Assembly: GCA_027922465.2 (NCBI GenBank) | Contig: BQMF02000265.1 | Location: 496,001 to 560,000 of the forward strand | DNA length: 64,000 nucleotides | From: Turritopsis dohrnii | Taxonomy: Eukaryota; Cnidaria; Hydrozoa; Anthoathecata; Oceaniidae | Direction: 5' to 3' | Part shown: one piece after another, positions 31,561 to 39,797 of the stretch | How positions within the stretch are numbered: position 1 is the first letter of the stretch | Layout of the letters: every line of letters starts with the position of its first letter | Notes under the pieces: model-generated | Told to the model about the DNA's origin: nothing | What the model saw: only the letters and a program-made list of their open reading frames with translations | Database searches by the model: none | Position numbers and translations under genes: made by a program

Positions 31561-31700
31561 TTGCATGAGTGCGCACTTCCCCGCAGTTGCGTTGGATATA
31601 TCGCGGTTTGGGTAGACTTCGGTCTGGGTGATTAATCACTGTCAGGTTTCACTGGTCCACAGAGACATTCAGGTTACCGTCAAATCGATCGAAATTCAAC

Positions 31701-31828
31701 ATAAACGTCAGGGCTTGAAGGTGTTAGCATGAACCTAAACTACTATCACATGTGGCTGTCGGGATATAAACGTCAGGGCTTGAAGGTGTTAGGATGAAGC
31801 TAAACTACTATCACATGTGGCTGTCGGT
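31701..31828 (+). repeat. 65-bp tandem duplication
   Basis: ATAAACGTCAGGGCTTGAAG begins at 31701 and again at 31766, and the two copies differ at very few positions, which implies recent duplication. Function unknown. Confidence 0.8.
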
Positions 31829-32387
31829 ACAAAAACCTAAGGGTTCTCTAAAATAGAGTTTTCTAAAATTATCGAATTTTTCCGAGAGACACCACAAGCA
31901 GACATTGAAGTGTAAATGAATGGTATAAAACTTAAGAGCGGAATAATTTGAAATTGTGGTGAACAGGCGACAGAGTCTGCCGGAAAGGGAAGGTCTAGTG
32001 GAGCGGCTAGATTGGAACTGGATGGTGCCGTCCGCTCCCGGTATTCACCACAAAATGTGCCAAAAGTTGTCGGGAAAAACTGTGACTAAATGTAATATAC
32101 TCGAGCAGAACATGAACGGCCATTACGTGCGTAGTAGTCGGAGCTCGTAAGTAGTCACACACAAATAGTCTAAGATCTAGGGGTAGAGCTCAGAGCTGGT
32201 GGATTCGAGAAGCCAGGGTGGAGTGCCGGTTAGATCGAAGACAATGAATTAAAAACCCTCTAGGGTATCGCAACAACAACATCATCATCAACAACAAAAA
32301 CCCTAGGGGGTTCTCCTAAGGGAGTTTTGTTTTCAATAATAATATAATATTCGTTTCATGTAGCTCATCACCGCCACATGAAAGAAA

Positions 32388-33044
32388 ATGTACGAAGTAA
32401 TACTACTCATCTGTTTCTGCGTTCCGACAGGACTTTGGATGTTTGTTTTCTGGAAGTGTCGTCATATAATAAATCTAGTAATGAATATCGATGGATCTAT
32501 TGACGTAGTTGGTACTCCAGCAGAAGCGCAGAAAAGAGCAGAACTTATACGTGCTGTACAAAGTGGTCAACATCTTGGCGGTAAAAAACCTTGGACAGTT
32601 GAAAGAGTGAATAAGTTGCAAGACAAGACCATCGAAAAGCTATACAAAACATACACGGAGGGGAATGAGTTCCAGCAAGAAACGCCTGATTTCAACGCTC
32701 TGATATCTAATTTGGTAGGTGTGAGAGATGTTTCAAAGATGATGAAGGAGATCAACGGAAATCCACTCATCACTAATTCCATCACGAGTTATATGGCGGC
32801 ATCTATGCCTGGCGTTTCACCTATGGATGTGATAGGGTCTACTATCTACTCAAATTGTAAAACTTTTCTCGGTCCTTTGGCGCTGTTTGCGATCATTTTT
32901 AGCAATCTTGATTGGATTAAGTACGCAAAAATCGCTGAAGAGCGTCAAATAAATGAGCGAAGACGAGAAGAAGATAGTAAAATTGAAGGACCCTGGGAGA
33001 GTCGCGAGCGGGAAGAAGCTAGCAGAGTGGAACCGAAAGAATAA
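32388..33044 (+). CDS. Polinton membrane protein, 218 aa
   Basis: An N-terminal hydrophobic segment (VILLICFCVPTGLWMFVFW, residues 4-22) is followed by a charged middle domain, a second hydrophobic segment (FLGPLALFAIIF, about residues 162-173) and a highly charged Glu/Arg tail. I recognise no family. Position among the other small membrane-protein genes suggests a virion or assembly role, which is inference. Its last 92 nt overlap the next gene in another frame. Confidence 0.65.
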   Translation: MYEVILLICFCVPTGLWMFVFWKCRHIINLVMNIDGSIDVVGTPAEAQKRAELIRAVQSGQHLGGKKPWTVERVNKLQDKTIEKLYKTYTEGNEFQQETPDFNALISNLVGVRDVSKMMKEINGNPLITNSITSYMAASMPGVSPMDVIGSTIYSNCKTFLGPLALFAIIFSNLDWIKYAKIAEERQINERRREEDSKIEGPWESREREEASRVEPKE

Positions 33045-33294
33045 AAAGAACTTAGAAGTACCTACGCAAGTACCTACACAAGTACCTAATCAAGTACCTA
33101 ATCAAGTACCTACGCAAGTACCTACACAAGTACCTACTAAGACGTATATGATTGGAGGAGCTGGTGGTGCCATAGCTGTTTTAGCTGTGGGGTTGTTAGT
33201 CTGCTACTTCTACACACGATCTTCTACTAAGCCTTCCGCTGACACTGGCTCAAAGGTGCAAGCACAAAAACAAGATCATTTTTGCTTAATATAA
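32953..33294 (+). CDS. Single-span membrane protein with VPTQ/VPNQ repeats, 113 aa
   Basis: The protein starts with a basic head (PGRVASGKKLAEWNRKNKK), then seven tandem VP(T/N)(Q/K) units at residues 36-63 encoded by CAAGTACCTA repeats, then a transmembrane segment (GGAIAVLAVGLLVCYFYT). The basic head motif recurs in other Polinton small proteins as I remember them. The repeat may act as a flexible stalk. It starts inside the preceding gene; the stop TAA is directly followed by the ATG of the next gene. Confidence 0.65.
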   Translation: MSEDEKKIVKLKDPGRVASGKKLAEWNRKNKKNLEVPTQVPTQVPNQVPNQVPTQVPTQVPTKTYMIGGAGGAIAVLAVGLLVCYFYTRSSTKPSADTGSKVQAQKQDHFCLI

Positions 33295-33516
33295 ATGGAG
33301 AAAGAATTCATGGATAGCATGTGGCAGGCGGCACGTTTACTAGGCTACACCAGCTTGTACGCGTACGCTGGAAAAAAATTCTTCAGTGTAGGAGCTCCAT
33401 CCGCAAAGCTAGATTTAGCTGATGTGGGAAAGCTTGGACTATACCTTGAGATGGCAATTTTGTCAGATGATTACGCACTCAAGCAAGGGTGGTACAAGGA
33501 TAAAATTTCGGTTTAG
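33295..33516 (+). CDS. Small Polinton protein, 73 aa, unknown
   Basis: The ATG immediately follows the stop of the preceding gene (TAAATGG). Aromatic- and alanine-rich N-terminal half, no clear transmembrane segment. Unknown function. The tight, same-strand packing supports it as a real gene. Confidence 0.55.
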   Translation: MEKEFMDSMWQAARLLGYTSLYAYAGKKFFSVGAPSAKLDLADVGKLGLYLEMAILSDDYALKQGWYKDKISV

Positions 33517-33520
33517 ATAA

Positions 33521-33931
33521 ATGGTTAGCATCTTAATAGGAGGGGCAGTAAGTGCAGCACTATTCACGTTTGGCAACTACGCAGAGAGGGCTCTCTCTGG
33601 TGATGAGGAAGCAGCAGCAGATCGAGAAGAACGTGCTATGGCAGCCGAAAAAACGAGACAAGCACAAATGGAATGGGATCGAGAGCGCGCGACACGCCTT
33701 GACTTTATCAACAACAGACTTCGACAAGAAAATAACGCCTCTGCGTACATCTCTGATCTTGATCGAGGTATGCACGAGTACTACGAGGCAACACAACAGC
33801 GTCTCTCACCTTTACCCCCTAGGCCTGAATTAACGGATTTTTATAACCCTTCTGAAGCTCAAAAGACTGGTGAATTGGTAGCGATCGCTGGAACTCTAGG
33901 TATTGTTGGATTTCTGCTCTACCGTATGTAA
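33521..33931 (+). CDS. Polinton protein with N- and C-terminal hydrophobic segments, 136 aa
   Basis: Begins MVSILIGGAVSAALFTFG and ends with LVAIAGTLGIVGFLLYRM. Between them is a long charged helix rich in Glu, Arg and Ala (residues 25-75), likely coiled coil, and a proline segment (LSPLPPRPEL). The start lies four bases after the previous stop. Function unknown; an inner-membrane or core-linking virion protein is a guess from the layout. Confidence 0.6.
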   Translation: MVSILIGGAVSAALFTFGNYAERALSGDEEAAADREERAMAAEKTRQAQMEWDRERATRLDFINNRLRQENNASAYISDLDRGMHEYYEATQQRLSPLPPRPELTDFYNPSEAQKTGELVAIAGTLGIVGFLLYRM

Positions 33932-33934
33932 TAA

Positions 33935-34919
33935 ATGACTGAAACGTTGCGTGACATCTACTACAAACCAGAGAATCTGTGGAAAGGGAAGAAAGCCATT
34001 AAAGAGCTTCAGAAGGCTGCCTGGAGTTACTAAGGAAACAAGTAGTAGAAGTGGCTAGACTCATCAAGCTTTATATCAGATACATCTACCAAGGCCTGAG
34101 CACATCGACTATCCTCACTTTTACGTGACCAAGGTGAACAAGATCCACCAGGCCGATCTTTTGTATCTTCCTCATGACAAAGTCTATCAGAATACGTACA
34201 AGTACGCTTTGAATGTGATCGATATTGCTTCAGGGTATAAAGCGAGTAGACCTCTGAGAACGAAGAAGGCGAGCGACGTTGCAGAGATGTTTGCTGACAT
34301 TTACAAAAAGGGTCCACTAAAGTGGCCTGAGAAGCTCTATGTAGATAACGGATCAGAGTTTAAGTCGGAAACAGCCAAGGTCTTCCAGAAGCACGATGTC
34401 GAGGTGGTGAGAGCTACAACAAAGCATAACCACAGAAAGCAAGCCTTTGTGGAAAACTTTAACAAACTCCTCGCGGAGAAACTTTTCCCTATACAAGATG
34501 CGCAGGAGTTGGAAGATCCAGAGAAAAACAGTACCACTTGGGTAAAACACTACCAGAAAAGTGTGAGTCAACTGAACAACAATGTTCTTGCCAGAACCGG
34601 GATGAAACCCTCAAAGGCGATTAAACTGGAGGAAGTTCTGTTAAAAGTTGAGTTTTACCCGAAGGAAGAAACTTTACCTGAAGCGGGATTATACCGCTAT
34701 TTGCTAGCGCCGGGTGAGGAACATGACGGCATAAAACGACGCGCAACAGACAACAACTGGAGTCGGGAAACGTATCGGGTCGATAAGATATTGCAATACC
34801 AAGGTCAGCGTGTTTTGTACTACCTAGAAGATGGCCCGAAGAGATCTTTTGTATGTGAAGAACTTATGCTTATTCCTGAGGCTACGGAAGTACCTCCAGA
34901 ATACGTAAAAAAGTGGTAG
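33935..34919 (+). pseudogene. Retroviral-type integrase, N-terminal part broken
   Basis: The catalytic core and C-terminus are intact from about 34059 to 34919. The DDE triad is visible: Asp in HQADLLYLP, Asp in LYVDNGSEF and Glu in AFVENFNKLL, with exactly 35 residues between the last two. The C-terminal part (GLYRYLLAPGEEHD, SRETYRVDKI, ELMLIPEATEVPPEY) is typical of Polinton integrases. A separate short frame (33935-34033, MTETLRDIYYKPENLWKGKK) gives the N-terminus. Between 34020 and 34085 similarity jumps frame about three times and crosses stops, so the N-terminal domain cannot be made as one protein. The element is probably no longer able to integrate by itself. Confidence 0.8.
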
Positions 34920-34950
34920 TCTCATAAATATTTCAAAGTTGGAGTTTTTG

Positions 34951-34965
34951 TTGCATATAATAAAG
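34951..34965 (+). promoter_or_regulatory. TATA-like box directly before gene 34966
   Basis: TTGCATATAATAAAG abuts the ATG and resembles the TATATAATAAAG(G) preceding the polymerase and ankyrin genes, but without the AP-1/NF-kB palindrome. Confidence 0.5.
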
Positions 34966-35553
34966 ATGTTGCGTTTTGGACAAATCGAAGTTTCACGGAA
35001 TGACTTTAACTCTAGTGCAGAACTTGCCGACATTTACACTATCGACATGTCAAAGATCACTATAGCAGAACCTATCGTAGCAAACAAGAACGACCTGAGG
35101 TACTACATCGGGTATGAGAAGGAAGCGAGTAAAATTGTTCCTCTCTTGATCAAGACCCCAAAGAATTGCCACTCTTCAGGGGTATCGAGGTATAACGAGA
35201 CATCTGCCTGGAAGATGGGATTCAACGTGTTGGATGATAAAGCTTGGTGTGATGCCTACAACGCGATTGCTGATCGTGTGCAAGAGCTTCTCTTCAAGAC
35301 CTTGACAGGTACTGTGATAAGTACTGCAGGCTGGATCAACCCAAAGCTCATCTCCTGGGATGGTAACATCAAAACAAAGTTTATAAACGATTCACCGCCG
35401 TTCAACAAATCCTGCAAGGCCACTGCTGTGTTGAAGATCGGAAGCGTGTACACACAGAGCCATCACAACCACTACCTCCAAGTCCATCTGAAAGAGTGCA
35501 AGTACCATGAAACAGATATGCGTGAGAGCCTTCTCAGTGATGACGATGAGTAG
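34966..35553 (+). CDS. Conserved Polinton protein, 195 aa, unknown
   Basis: The start at 34966 is chosen over 34939 because the TATA-like box abuts it and the product MLRFGQIEVSRNDF resembles related Polinton proteins in my memory. The sequence is a globular alpha/beta type with no membrane segment and an acidic C-terminal tail (LLSDDDE). Motifs: YYIGYEKEASKIVPLLIKTP, WKMGFNVLDD. A single-strand DNA-binding role would be reasonable for this position and acidic tail, but it is not shown. Confidence 0.6.
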   Translation: MLRFGQIEVSRNDFNSSAELADIYTIDMSKITIAEPIVANKNDLRYYIGYEKEASKIVPLLIKTPKNCHSSGVSRYNETSAWKMGFNVLDDKAWCDAYNAIADRVQELLFKTLTGTVISTAGWINPKLISWDGNIKTKFINDSPPFNKSCKATAVLKIGSVYTQSHHNHYLQVHLKECKYHETDMRESLLSDDDE

Positions 35554-35588
35554 AGACTTCAAAGTTAATGTTGTAACTTTGAAGAAAA

Positions 35589-35902
35589 TGGCAACAGTGA
35601 AACAACTAAGGCTGAAAGCGAAAGAAGAAGGTCTTCGAGGCTATTCTACGATGAACCGAAATGAACTTACGAGGGTCTTGAGTGGTGAAATAAGGTACAA
35701 GCGGAACCAGCGCTCTATAGGAGTGCAGACAGAGTTCCCCGAGTGTCACGAATGTGCACTGAATAGACTTTTTTGTAATCTCTCGAAAAAAGCGTTTGTC
35801 AAAAGACAAATTTATACATCGCCAGCAGGTGAGGAGACTGATGTTGAAACCGGAGAGATCGTAGGCTATGAGGTTGACTGTACCAGGCATTACTTCAAGT
35901 AA
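35589..35902 (+). CDS. SAP-like domain protein, about 104 aa
   Basis: From ATG 35589 the product opens with VKQLRLKAKEEGLRGYSTMN, a SAP/HeH-like helix pair strikingly similar to the N-terminus of the element's own polymerase (VRELRTQAKERGFKGYYKL). A CHECALNRLFC cysteine cluster follows. It may bind DNA at the ends or be part of the core. The longer frame from 35507 overlaps the previous gene and is less likely. The last 8 nt overlap the convergent innexin gene. Confidence 0.6.
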
Positions 35903-36956
35903 ATGTCTCCCACTTGACGTCCATACGTGTGCAAGTTGGAAGTTGTTCATCAGGGTGTATACCCGTCATCATCTGGTTGATTTCATAAAATTTTTGGATA
36001 TCTTTTTCTCGAACAGCCTCATAAAGTTCCAATTGATACATAGTGAAGCCTTTCCTATTGGAACGATGGTAGTTTTGGTACATTCGCCCTAGTGTTATTA
36101 GTACACCAATGCAAGAAACTATAGTTCCTAACACTGCAACCAACCACACTATAATGAAGCAGTAGCCATATATGACATGTGAAGATATCTCACATGATAA
36201 AGTTAGTGTATTGGTGTATATAACCGTGAGACTACCCTTATTTGCCTCAATCGTGCACATACCCATAGTAGGAAAGAGTACATTATTACCTTTCTTCGTT
36301 ATATCTGGCACTCCTATGAGTTGTCTGCATGCCTGGAGAATCGACAGGTTCATGATGATGTACAAAATTTCCACTATAAATTGGCAAAAAATGTACACAT
36401 TCTTCGTACAAGTCACAGTATCACAAAAGTACACATTATAAATCGCTGCTGCAGAGGAAGATTCTACACAGCTCTTAAATTTTTCCAATCGCTCAAAGTT
36501 CCACTTGAACAACATATATGGCAACTGTAATGCCATTGAACATGCTAGAATGAAGAATGGAATCCATTGGTAAGATGTGATAATAGTCTTTTTCATGGGC
36601 ACACATGATCCTCGCGACTTACATAGCACATGACTGCCATCTAGCTGCTGGAGAATTCCAGTCATATCGAGAGTATCAGGAATTCCGTACTCGTGAGATA
36701 GTTCATATTTTGTGAGCTCCTCATATATATATAGACCCTTCATCCAGCAAGCATTTTGTATGAATTTGTTCCCTACATCCCAACCTAACATATTGCAATT
36801 CATGCCATCTTTGTACCAACACCATGCCGTTATGAGAGTTGTCAACATGATTATCTTTGAACCCAGCAGCCTGTTAAATCTGGATGTAACTGAATCATTT
36901 CTCTTCTTAGTAAAATCTATAGCGAGGACTTGCTTGAGCGGATCTATAATATTCAT
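35895..36956 (-). CDS. Innexin (gap-junction/hemichannel protein) carried by the Polinton
   Basis: 353 residues from ATG 36956 (the frame extends 7 codons upstream without an ATG). Four membrane spans are visible. The first extracellular loop has NCNMLGWDVGNKFIQ then ACWMKGLYIY, the typical paired Cys with CW(V/M). Span 2 carries SYQWIPFFILACSMALQLPY, the YQW(V/I)PF innexin signature with its proline, followed by FKW. Loop 2 has FPTMGMC and a second Cys in TLTLSCE. The cytoplasmic tail is short. Innexins form intercellular channels; polydnavirus vinnexins are a known viral precedent. It is intronless, has GC content like neighbouring Polinton genes, and sits between capsid and polymerase genes. 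Confidence 0.85.
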   Translation of the reverse strand: MNIIDPLKQVLAIDFTKKRNDSVTSRFNRLLGSKIIMLTTLITAWCWYKDGMNCNMLGWDVGNKFIQNACWMKGLYIYEELTKYELSHEYGIPDTLDMTGILQQLDGSHVLCKSRGSCVPMKKTIITSYQWIPFFILACSMALQLPYMLFKWNFERLEKFKSCVESSSAAAIYNVYFCDTVTCTKNVYIFCQFIVEILYIIMNLSILQACRQLIGVPDITKKGNNVLFPTMGMCTIEANKGSLTVIYTNTLTLSCEISSHVIYGYCFIIVWLVAVLGTIVSCIGVLITLGRMYQNYHRSNRKGFTMYQLELYEAVREKDIQKFYEINQMMTGIHPDEQLPTCTRMDVKWETFT

Positions 36957-37070
36957 TTTATCTCTTTTCAAATCCAATATTCAACTCACTAGAGCAGAAC
37001 TGCTCGCTCTCTGCAGCTTTGGCCCGAAACTGGAGTTATCAAATGAAGATTGAAAAGGTCGAGTAAATAA

Positions 37071-37301
37071 ATGGAAGACTTTTCAAATCCAATATTTGAC
37101 TCTGCCAAGGATAGACTCCTTAAAATATTCAACGAAATGTCAAAGCCTAGAGCGACTGCTCCAGAACAAACATTGTATACTTGCCATTGCTGTGGGAGCA
37201 GGAACATTCTTTCAATACCAAAACAAGTCAGGTCATGTGACGAGGGAACGTCAGTGTTCAATGAGTGTAACAACTGCCATAGCAAGTGGAGGGATGGATA
37301 A
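37071..37301 (+). CDS. TFIIS-like zinc-ribbon mini-protein, 76 aa
   Basis: Two CxxC pairs (Cys38/41 and Cys66/69) frame the sequence QVRSCDEGTSVFNECNNC, which follows the TFIIS C-terminal ribbon pattern Q-x-R-S-x-D-E-x-x-T/S-x-F-x-x-C. The acidic Asp-Glu pair that TFIIS inserts in the RNA polymerase II active site is present at 57-58. Only about 30 residues precede the ribbon, so the TFIIS domains that bind the polymerase are missing. It could modulate host transcription or be a general zinc ribbon. The start ATG follows AAATAA. Confidence 0.7.
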   Translation: MEDFSNPIFDSAKDRLLKIFNEMSKPRATAPEQTLYTCHCCGSRNILSIPKQVRSCDEGTSVFNECNNCHSKWRDG

Positions 37302-37311
37302 TACAAATGTC

Positions 37312-37339
37312 GTTTTGTAGCTTTGCCAAGCTATAAAAC
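37312..37339. terminator. Hairpin between convergent genes
   Basis: GTTTTGTAGCTT and AAGCTATAAAAC pair over 12 bp (one G-T) around a 4-nt loop, just after the zinc-ribbon gene and before the end of the minus-strand gene at 37363. Similar hairpins mark other convergent ends in this element. Confidence 0.55.
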
Positions 37340-37362
37340 ATAAGGAGGGGGTGCCTCATACA

Positions 37363-38015
37363 TCACATAGCAGGTGCACTCGGGGTATCTGAACTGCTCA
37401 CGAGCTTTTTTGCGATTTCTTCGCGACCTTCTTTCCTTCCACGTTCCAAAAGCTCTTGCTTCTGATGTTCGTAAAGCTGTTTGATCACCTTCCTTGATCG
37501 TTTTCGCAGCTCTTGCTTCTGATGTTCGTAAAGCTGTTTCTCCTCCATAATTCGAGTAAACTCAGGATGATCGATGGTACCGTCTCGTAGACTTTTGATA
37601 TTAGCACACGCAGACTGTCTAGAACGGTCTGCGCAGCGAATGCGATATCATGATTTTTCTGTCTTTTTACATCGAAAATAGAGGCACATTTTTGAATACC
37701 GCTCATTATTAGACCCACCACGAGAGCTGTCACACACAGCGCGATGCTCATCGAAGTATCCATTTCTGATACCAAGCATGCAATCTCACCACCAGAGAGT
37801 ACAACATTCACCGCGATCAGAAAGTAACATGCATATTTCGCAACTGCTGAGTAGTGTGAAAATTTGCGCTCTAAAGATGTTCAACTTTCTAGTTCCCGAG
37901 ATAGGTATGCTTCCGTCTCCTTCACCGCTTGAATTCTATAGTTTTTTGCGTATCCATTCTCTGGGTCTGGTAAAACAGGATATAGCTTCTCCGTATTCAC
38001 GTTGTACATTGCCAT
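37363..38015 (-). pseudogene. Polinton membrane protein gene with in-frame stop and frameshift
   Basis: ATG at 38015 lies 4 nt after the minor-capsid stop. The frame reads through NVNTEKLYPVLPDPENGY to an in-frame TGA at 37881-37883, continues in the same frame with KFSHYSAVAKYACYFLIAV and two hydrophobic segments (second: ALCVTALVVGLIMSG), then shifts near 37625-37640 to IKSLRDGTIDHPEF and two KQLYEHQKQEL repeats. This domain order, an N-terminal helix, two membrane segments, then a helical IKSLRDG(T/A)I..EF tail, matches a cnidarian Polinton protein I remember. The two lesions mean this copy is dead unless the stop is read through. Confidence 0.65.
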
Positions 38016-38019
38016 CTGT

Positions 38020-38700
38020 TTATTTGAAGGCGACGAGCATATTGATAGCTTTTAAATCAACTTTCCTGCCTTGATCGTCGGTGACGTAAAAATTCAACGT
38101 TCGCGTTGAGAACCTCAATTTGCTGGGGAACATAGGACGTTCATAGTGATACGATATGATGTCGCCATACTCGTACTCAGGCTTCTGAAGTTCAAAATTG
38201 TGCAAGATGCCCGACCCTTTACCGTTCTCCACCAGCATCGTTGTGTTTTCAAATTCCTGACAGTATAAACGTATAGACTTGAACGGGAAAAAGTTTGAAA
38301 AAGACTTGTAGAGGCCTTCTATGAAAAATCTATGTTTCGGACTTTCTAGACCTAGTAAGTATAGAAGACCTTCCGTCATTATTACCTTGTACCCTTTGGA
38401 TACTGATAACTGAAGCTTACCATCACATATCTGATCTAGATATACGCTTTGAAGTGATCTTGCATTTATATTATCGCGAATATTCTTTGACGTATATAAC
38501 CCAGGTGCGAAGTGAATGTGGATTGGATTGGGGTCTGTTGCTACTTGATCTTTCGTGATGGTTATCGTTTGAGGCTTCTCGAGGTTGAACCACCCCACGT
38601 ATAACATTGCACTTTTTATCCCAATCTCTGTGCCTTCTTTTAACTCTATTGGTAACTTGGTTTCTCCAAGATGGGTGACATTTAGATATGTTTCATACAT
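38020..38700 (-). CDS. Minor capsid (penton-like) protein of Polinton
   Basis: 226 residues, intact. The C-terminal half, with VENGKGSGILHNFELQ, YGDIISYHYERPMF and LNFYVTDDQGRKVDL, matches the jelly-roll minor capsid proteins of Polintons in my memory. Such proteins form the pentameric vertices of the capsid. The start at 38700 is divergent from the next gene across a 14-bp promoter. The downstream membrane-protein gene follows after 4 nt and probably shares the transcript. Confidence 0.7.
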   Translation of the reverse strand: MYETYLNVTHLGETKLPIELKEGTEIGIKSAMLYVGWFNLEKPQTITITKDQVATDPNPIHIHFAPGLYTSKNIRDNINARSLQSVYLDQICDGKLQLSVSKGYKVIMTEGLLYLLGLESPKHRFFIEGLYKSFSNFFPFKSIRLYCQEFENTTMLVENGKGSGILHNFELQKPEYEYGDIISYHYERPMFPSKLRFSTRTLNFYVTDDQGRKVDLKAINMLVAFK

Positions 38701-38714
38701 TTATTATAAGAGAA
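38701..38714. promoter_or_regulatory. Bidirectional virion-gene promoter, copy 1
   Basis: The whole 14-bp spacer between two divergent ATGs is TTATTATAAGAGAA. The same 14-mer, inverted, sits between the second divergent pair (41025-41040). Both directions carry a TATAA-like core. Confidence 0.65.
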
Positions 38715-39797
38715 ATGAACTACGACAAGGTGCGGTATATACCAAAATTCGGGCAACCTAGTACACTCTTAGCTGCTAAGGAACTCTGGGAGCAAAGGAT
38801 CGTTGTGGATCAACAAGGGAACTTTTTCATCGCTAAGTTTCGCGATATTTTCTCATTTCCGTTTGTACCCATGGAAAATGACAGATGGCTCGATATCGAC
38901 ATGTACCCAGGACAGTTATCTTTTGCTACCTGGTTAGCTACGACTGGTCGCGGCATATCAACGCAACATCTACACCATAAGAACCCTATGATTGCGAGCA
39001 TCTACCGCTTTCACGTCTATTTTCAGATACGTCTGATCTTGAAGCAACTTGAAATTCCTCTACCAAGTGAACTAAGCTTCAACCCGCGAGATAACAAATA
39101 CAATTCAAGTGCGTTCAAGACGCTCTCTGCAGAGTTTGACATACCAGCTGACAAGTTCTTCTGGCGATACCCTGCTCGCATGCGGAGAATTGGCAAGAGT
39201 TGGGAATTCTACGTTCAAAATGATGTTGATGCTGGGTTAAGTAGAGCTGGTATACAACGCTTGTCGCAGAGTACGCGGATGTACGCACGAATGCTTTTAG
39301 AAAGTCAGGCGAGTGCACGTTCCGTTATAGCGGGTGACACTGGACGTGCCTTGGATGCTCAAAAGATCTTCATGACCGCAGTAGAGCAAGCGATCCGGAA
39401 AGACACCTCTTTAGCGGAAGAGATTGGTAAGTTCCAGAAAGCCTTAAGTTACGCTAGATCGGAACCTGATTATGGCGTTGCCCTCGGTACATACCTAATA
39501 CCCAGCGATTTAAAGCTTGGGAATCTCGACAACATCTCTGATTTTTCGACAAAGCTTACCGTTGCGACTCACATCGGTAAACTACCACCACCACCTAAAC
39601 AACACTCTTTGGGAGGATTTCAGGGTCGCAGAATGGCTTCCTCCGATCCTCCAACATCTTCCGTTAAGCGAGCTCAAACGTCTTCCGTTAAGCAAGCTCA
39701 AACGTCTTCCGCTGCTAAGCAGCATGAAGAAGAAAAGCAAGCTCTCATGTGGGTAGGTGTCGGCTTAATTGCGCTTCTTTTGTATTTCAAACCATAG
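38715..39797 (+). CDS. Conserved Polinton virion-type protein with C-terminal membrane anchor, 360 aa
   Basis: The start at 38715 (MNYDKVRYIPKFGQP) abuts the shared promoter; the upstream extension would overlap the divergent gene. A conserved globular N-terminal half contains DIDMYPGQLSFATWLATTGR and YRFHVYFQIRLILKQLEI. A low-complexity Ser/Gln linker with three QTSS(V/A) repeats follows, then a C-terminal hydrophobic anchor (LMWVGVGLIALLLYF). I recall the N-terminal block from uncharacterised cnidarian Polinton proteins and cannot name its function. The last 33 nt overlap the end of the convergent gene. Confidence 0.65.
   Translation: MNYDKVRYIPKFGQPSTLLAAKELWEQRIVVDQQGNFFIAKFRDIFSFPFVPMENDRWLDIDMYPGQLSFATWLATTGRGISTQHLHHKNPMIASIYRFHVYFQIRLILKQLEIPLPSELSFNPRDNKYNSSAFKTLSAEFDIPADKFFWRYPARMRRIGKSWEFYVQNDVDAGLSRAGIQRLSQSTRMYARMLLESQASARSVIAGDTGRALDAQKIFMTAVEQAIRKDTSLAEEIGKFQKALSYARSEPDYGVALGTYLIPSDLKLGNLDNISDFSTKLTVATHIGKLPPPPKQHSLGGFQGRRMASSDPPTSSVKRAQTSSVKQAQTSSAAKQHEEEKQALMWVGVGLIALLLYFKP

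Larger units (their letters stand above)
31338..32387. other. 1-kb gene-free segment inside the Polinton
   Basis: Holds a tRNA-like stretch, a 65-bp tandem duplication, and two similar hairpin-prone blocks: CCTAAGGGTTCTCT near 31840 and CCCTAGGGGGTTCTCC near 32305. A GC-rich stretch at 31958-32062 is bounded by GGTGAA and TTCACC and could be structured RNA. I see no protein gene I trust. Confidence 0.5.

Noticed and set aside
31956..32150. 64-codon open frame in the Polinton gene-free segment
   Set aside because: No motif and no promoter; it lies in a GC-rich, possibly structured stretch. Treated as non-coding.
37881..37883. Selenocysteine codon at the in-frame TGA
   Set aside because: No SECIS-like element was seen and a frameshift follows in the same gene, so plain decay is simpler.
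37778..38074. Plus-strand open frame of 98 codons
   Set aside because: It is antisense to the decayed membrane-protein gene, whose domain layout is the better explanation.
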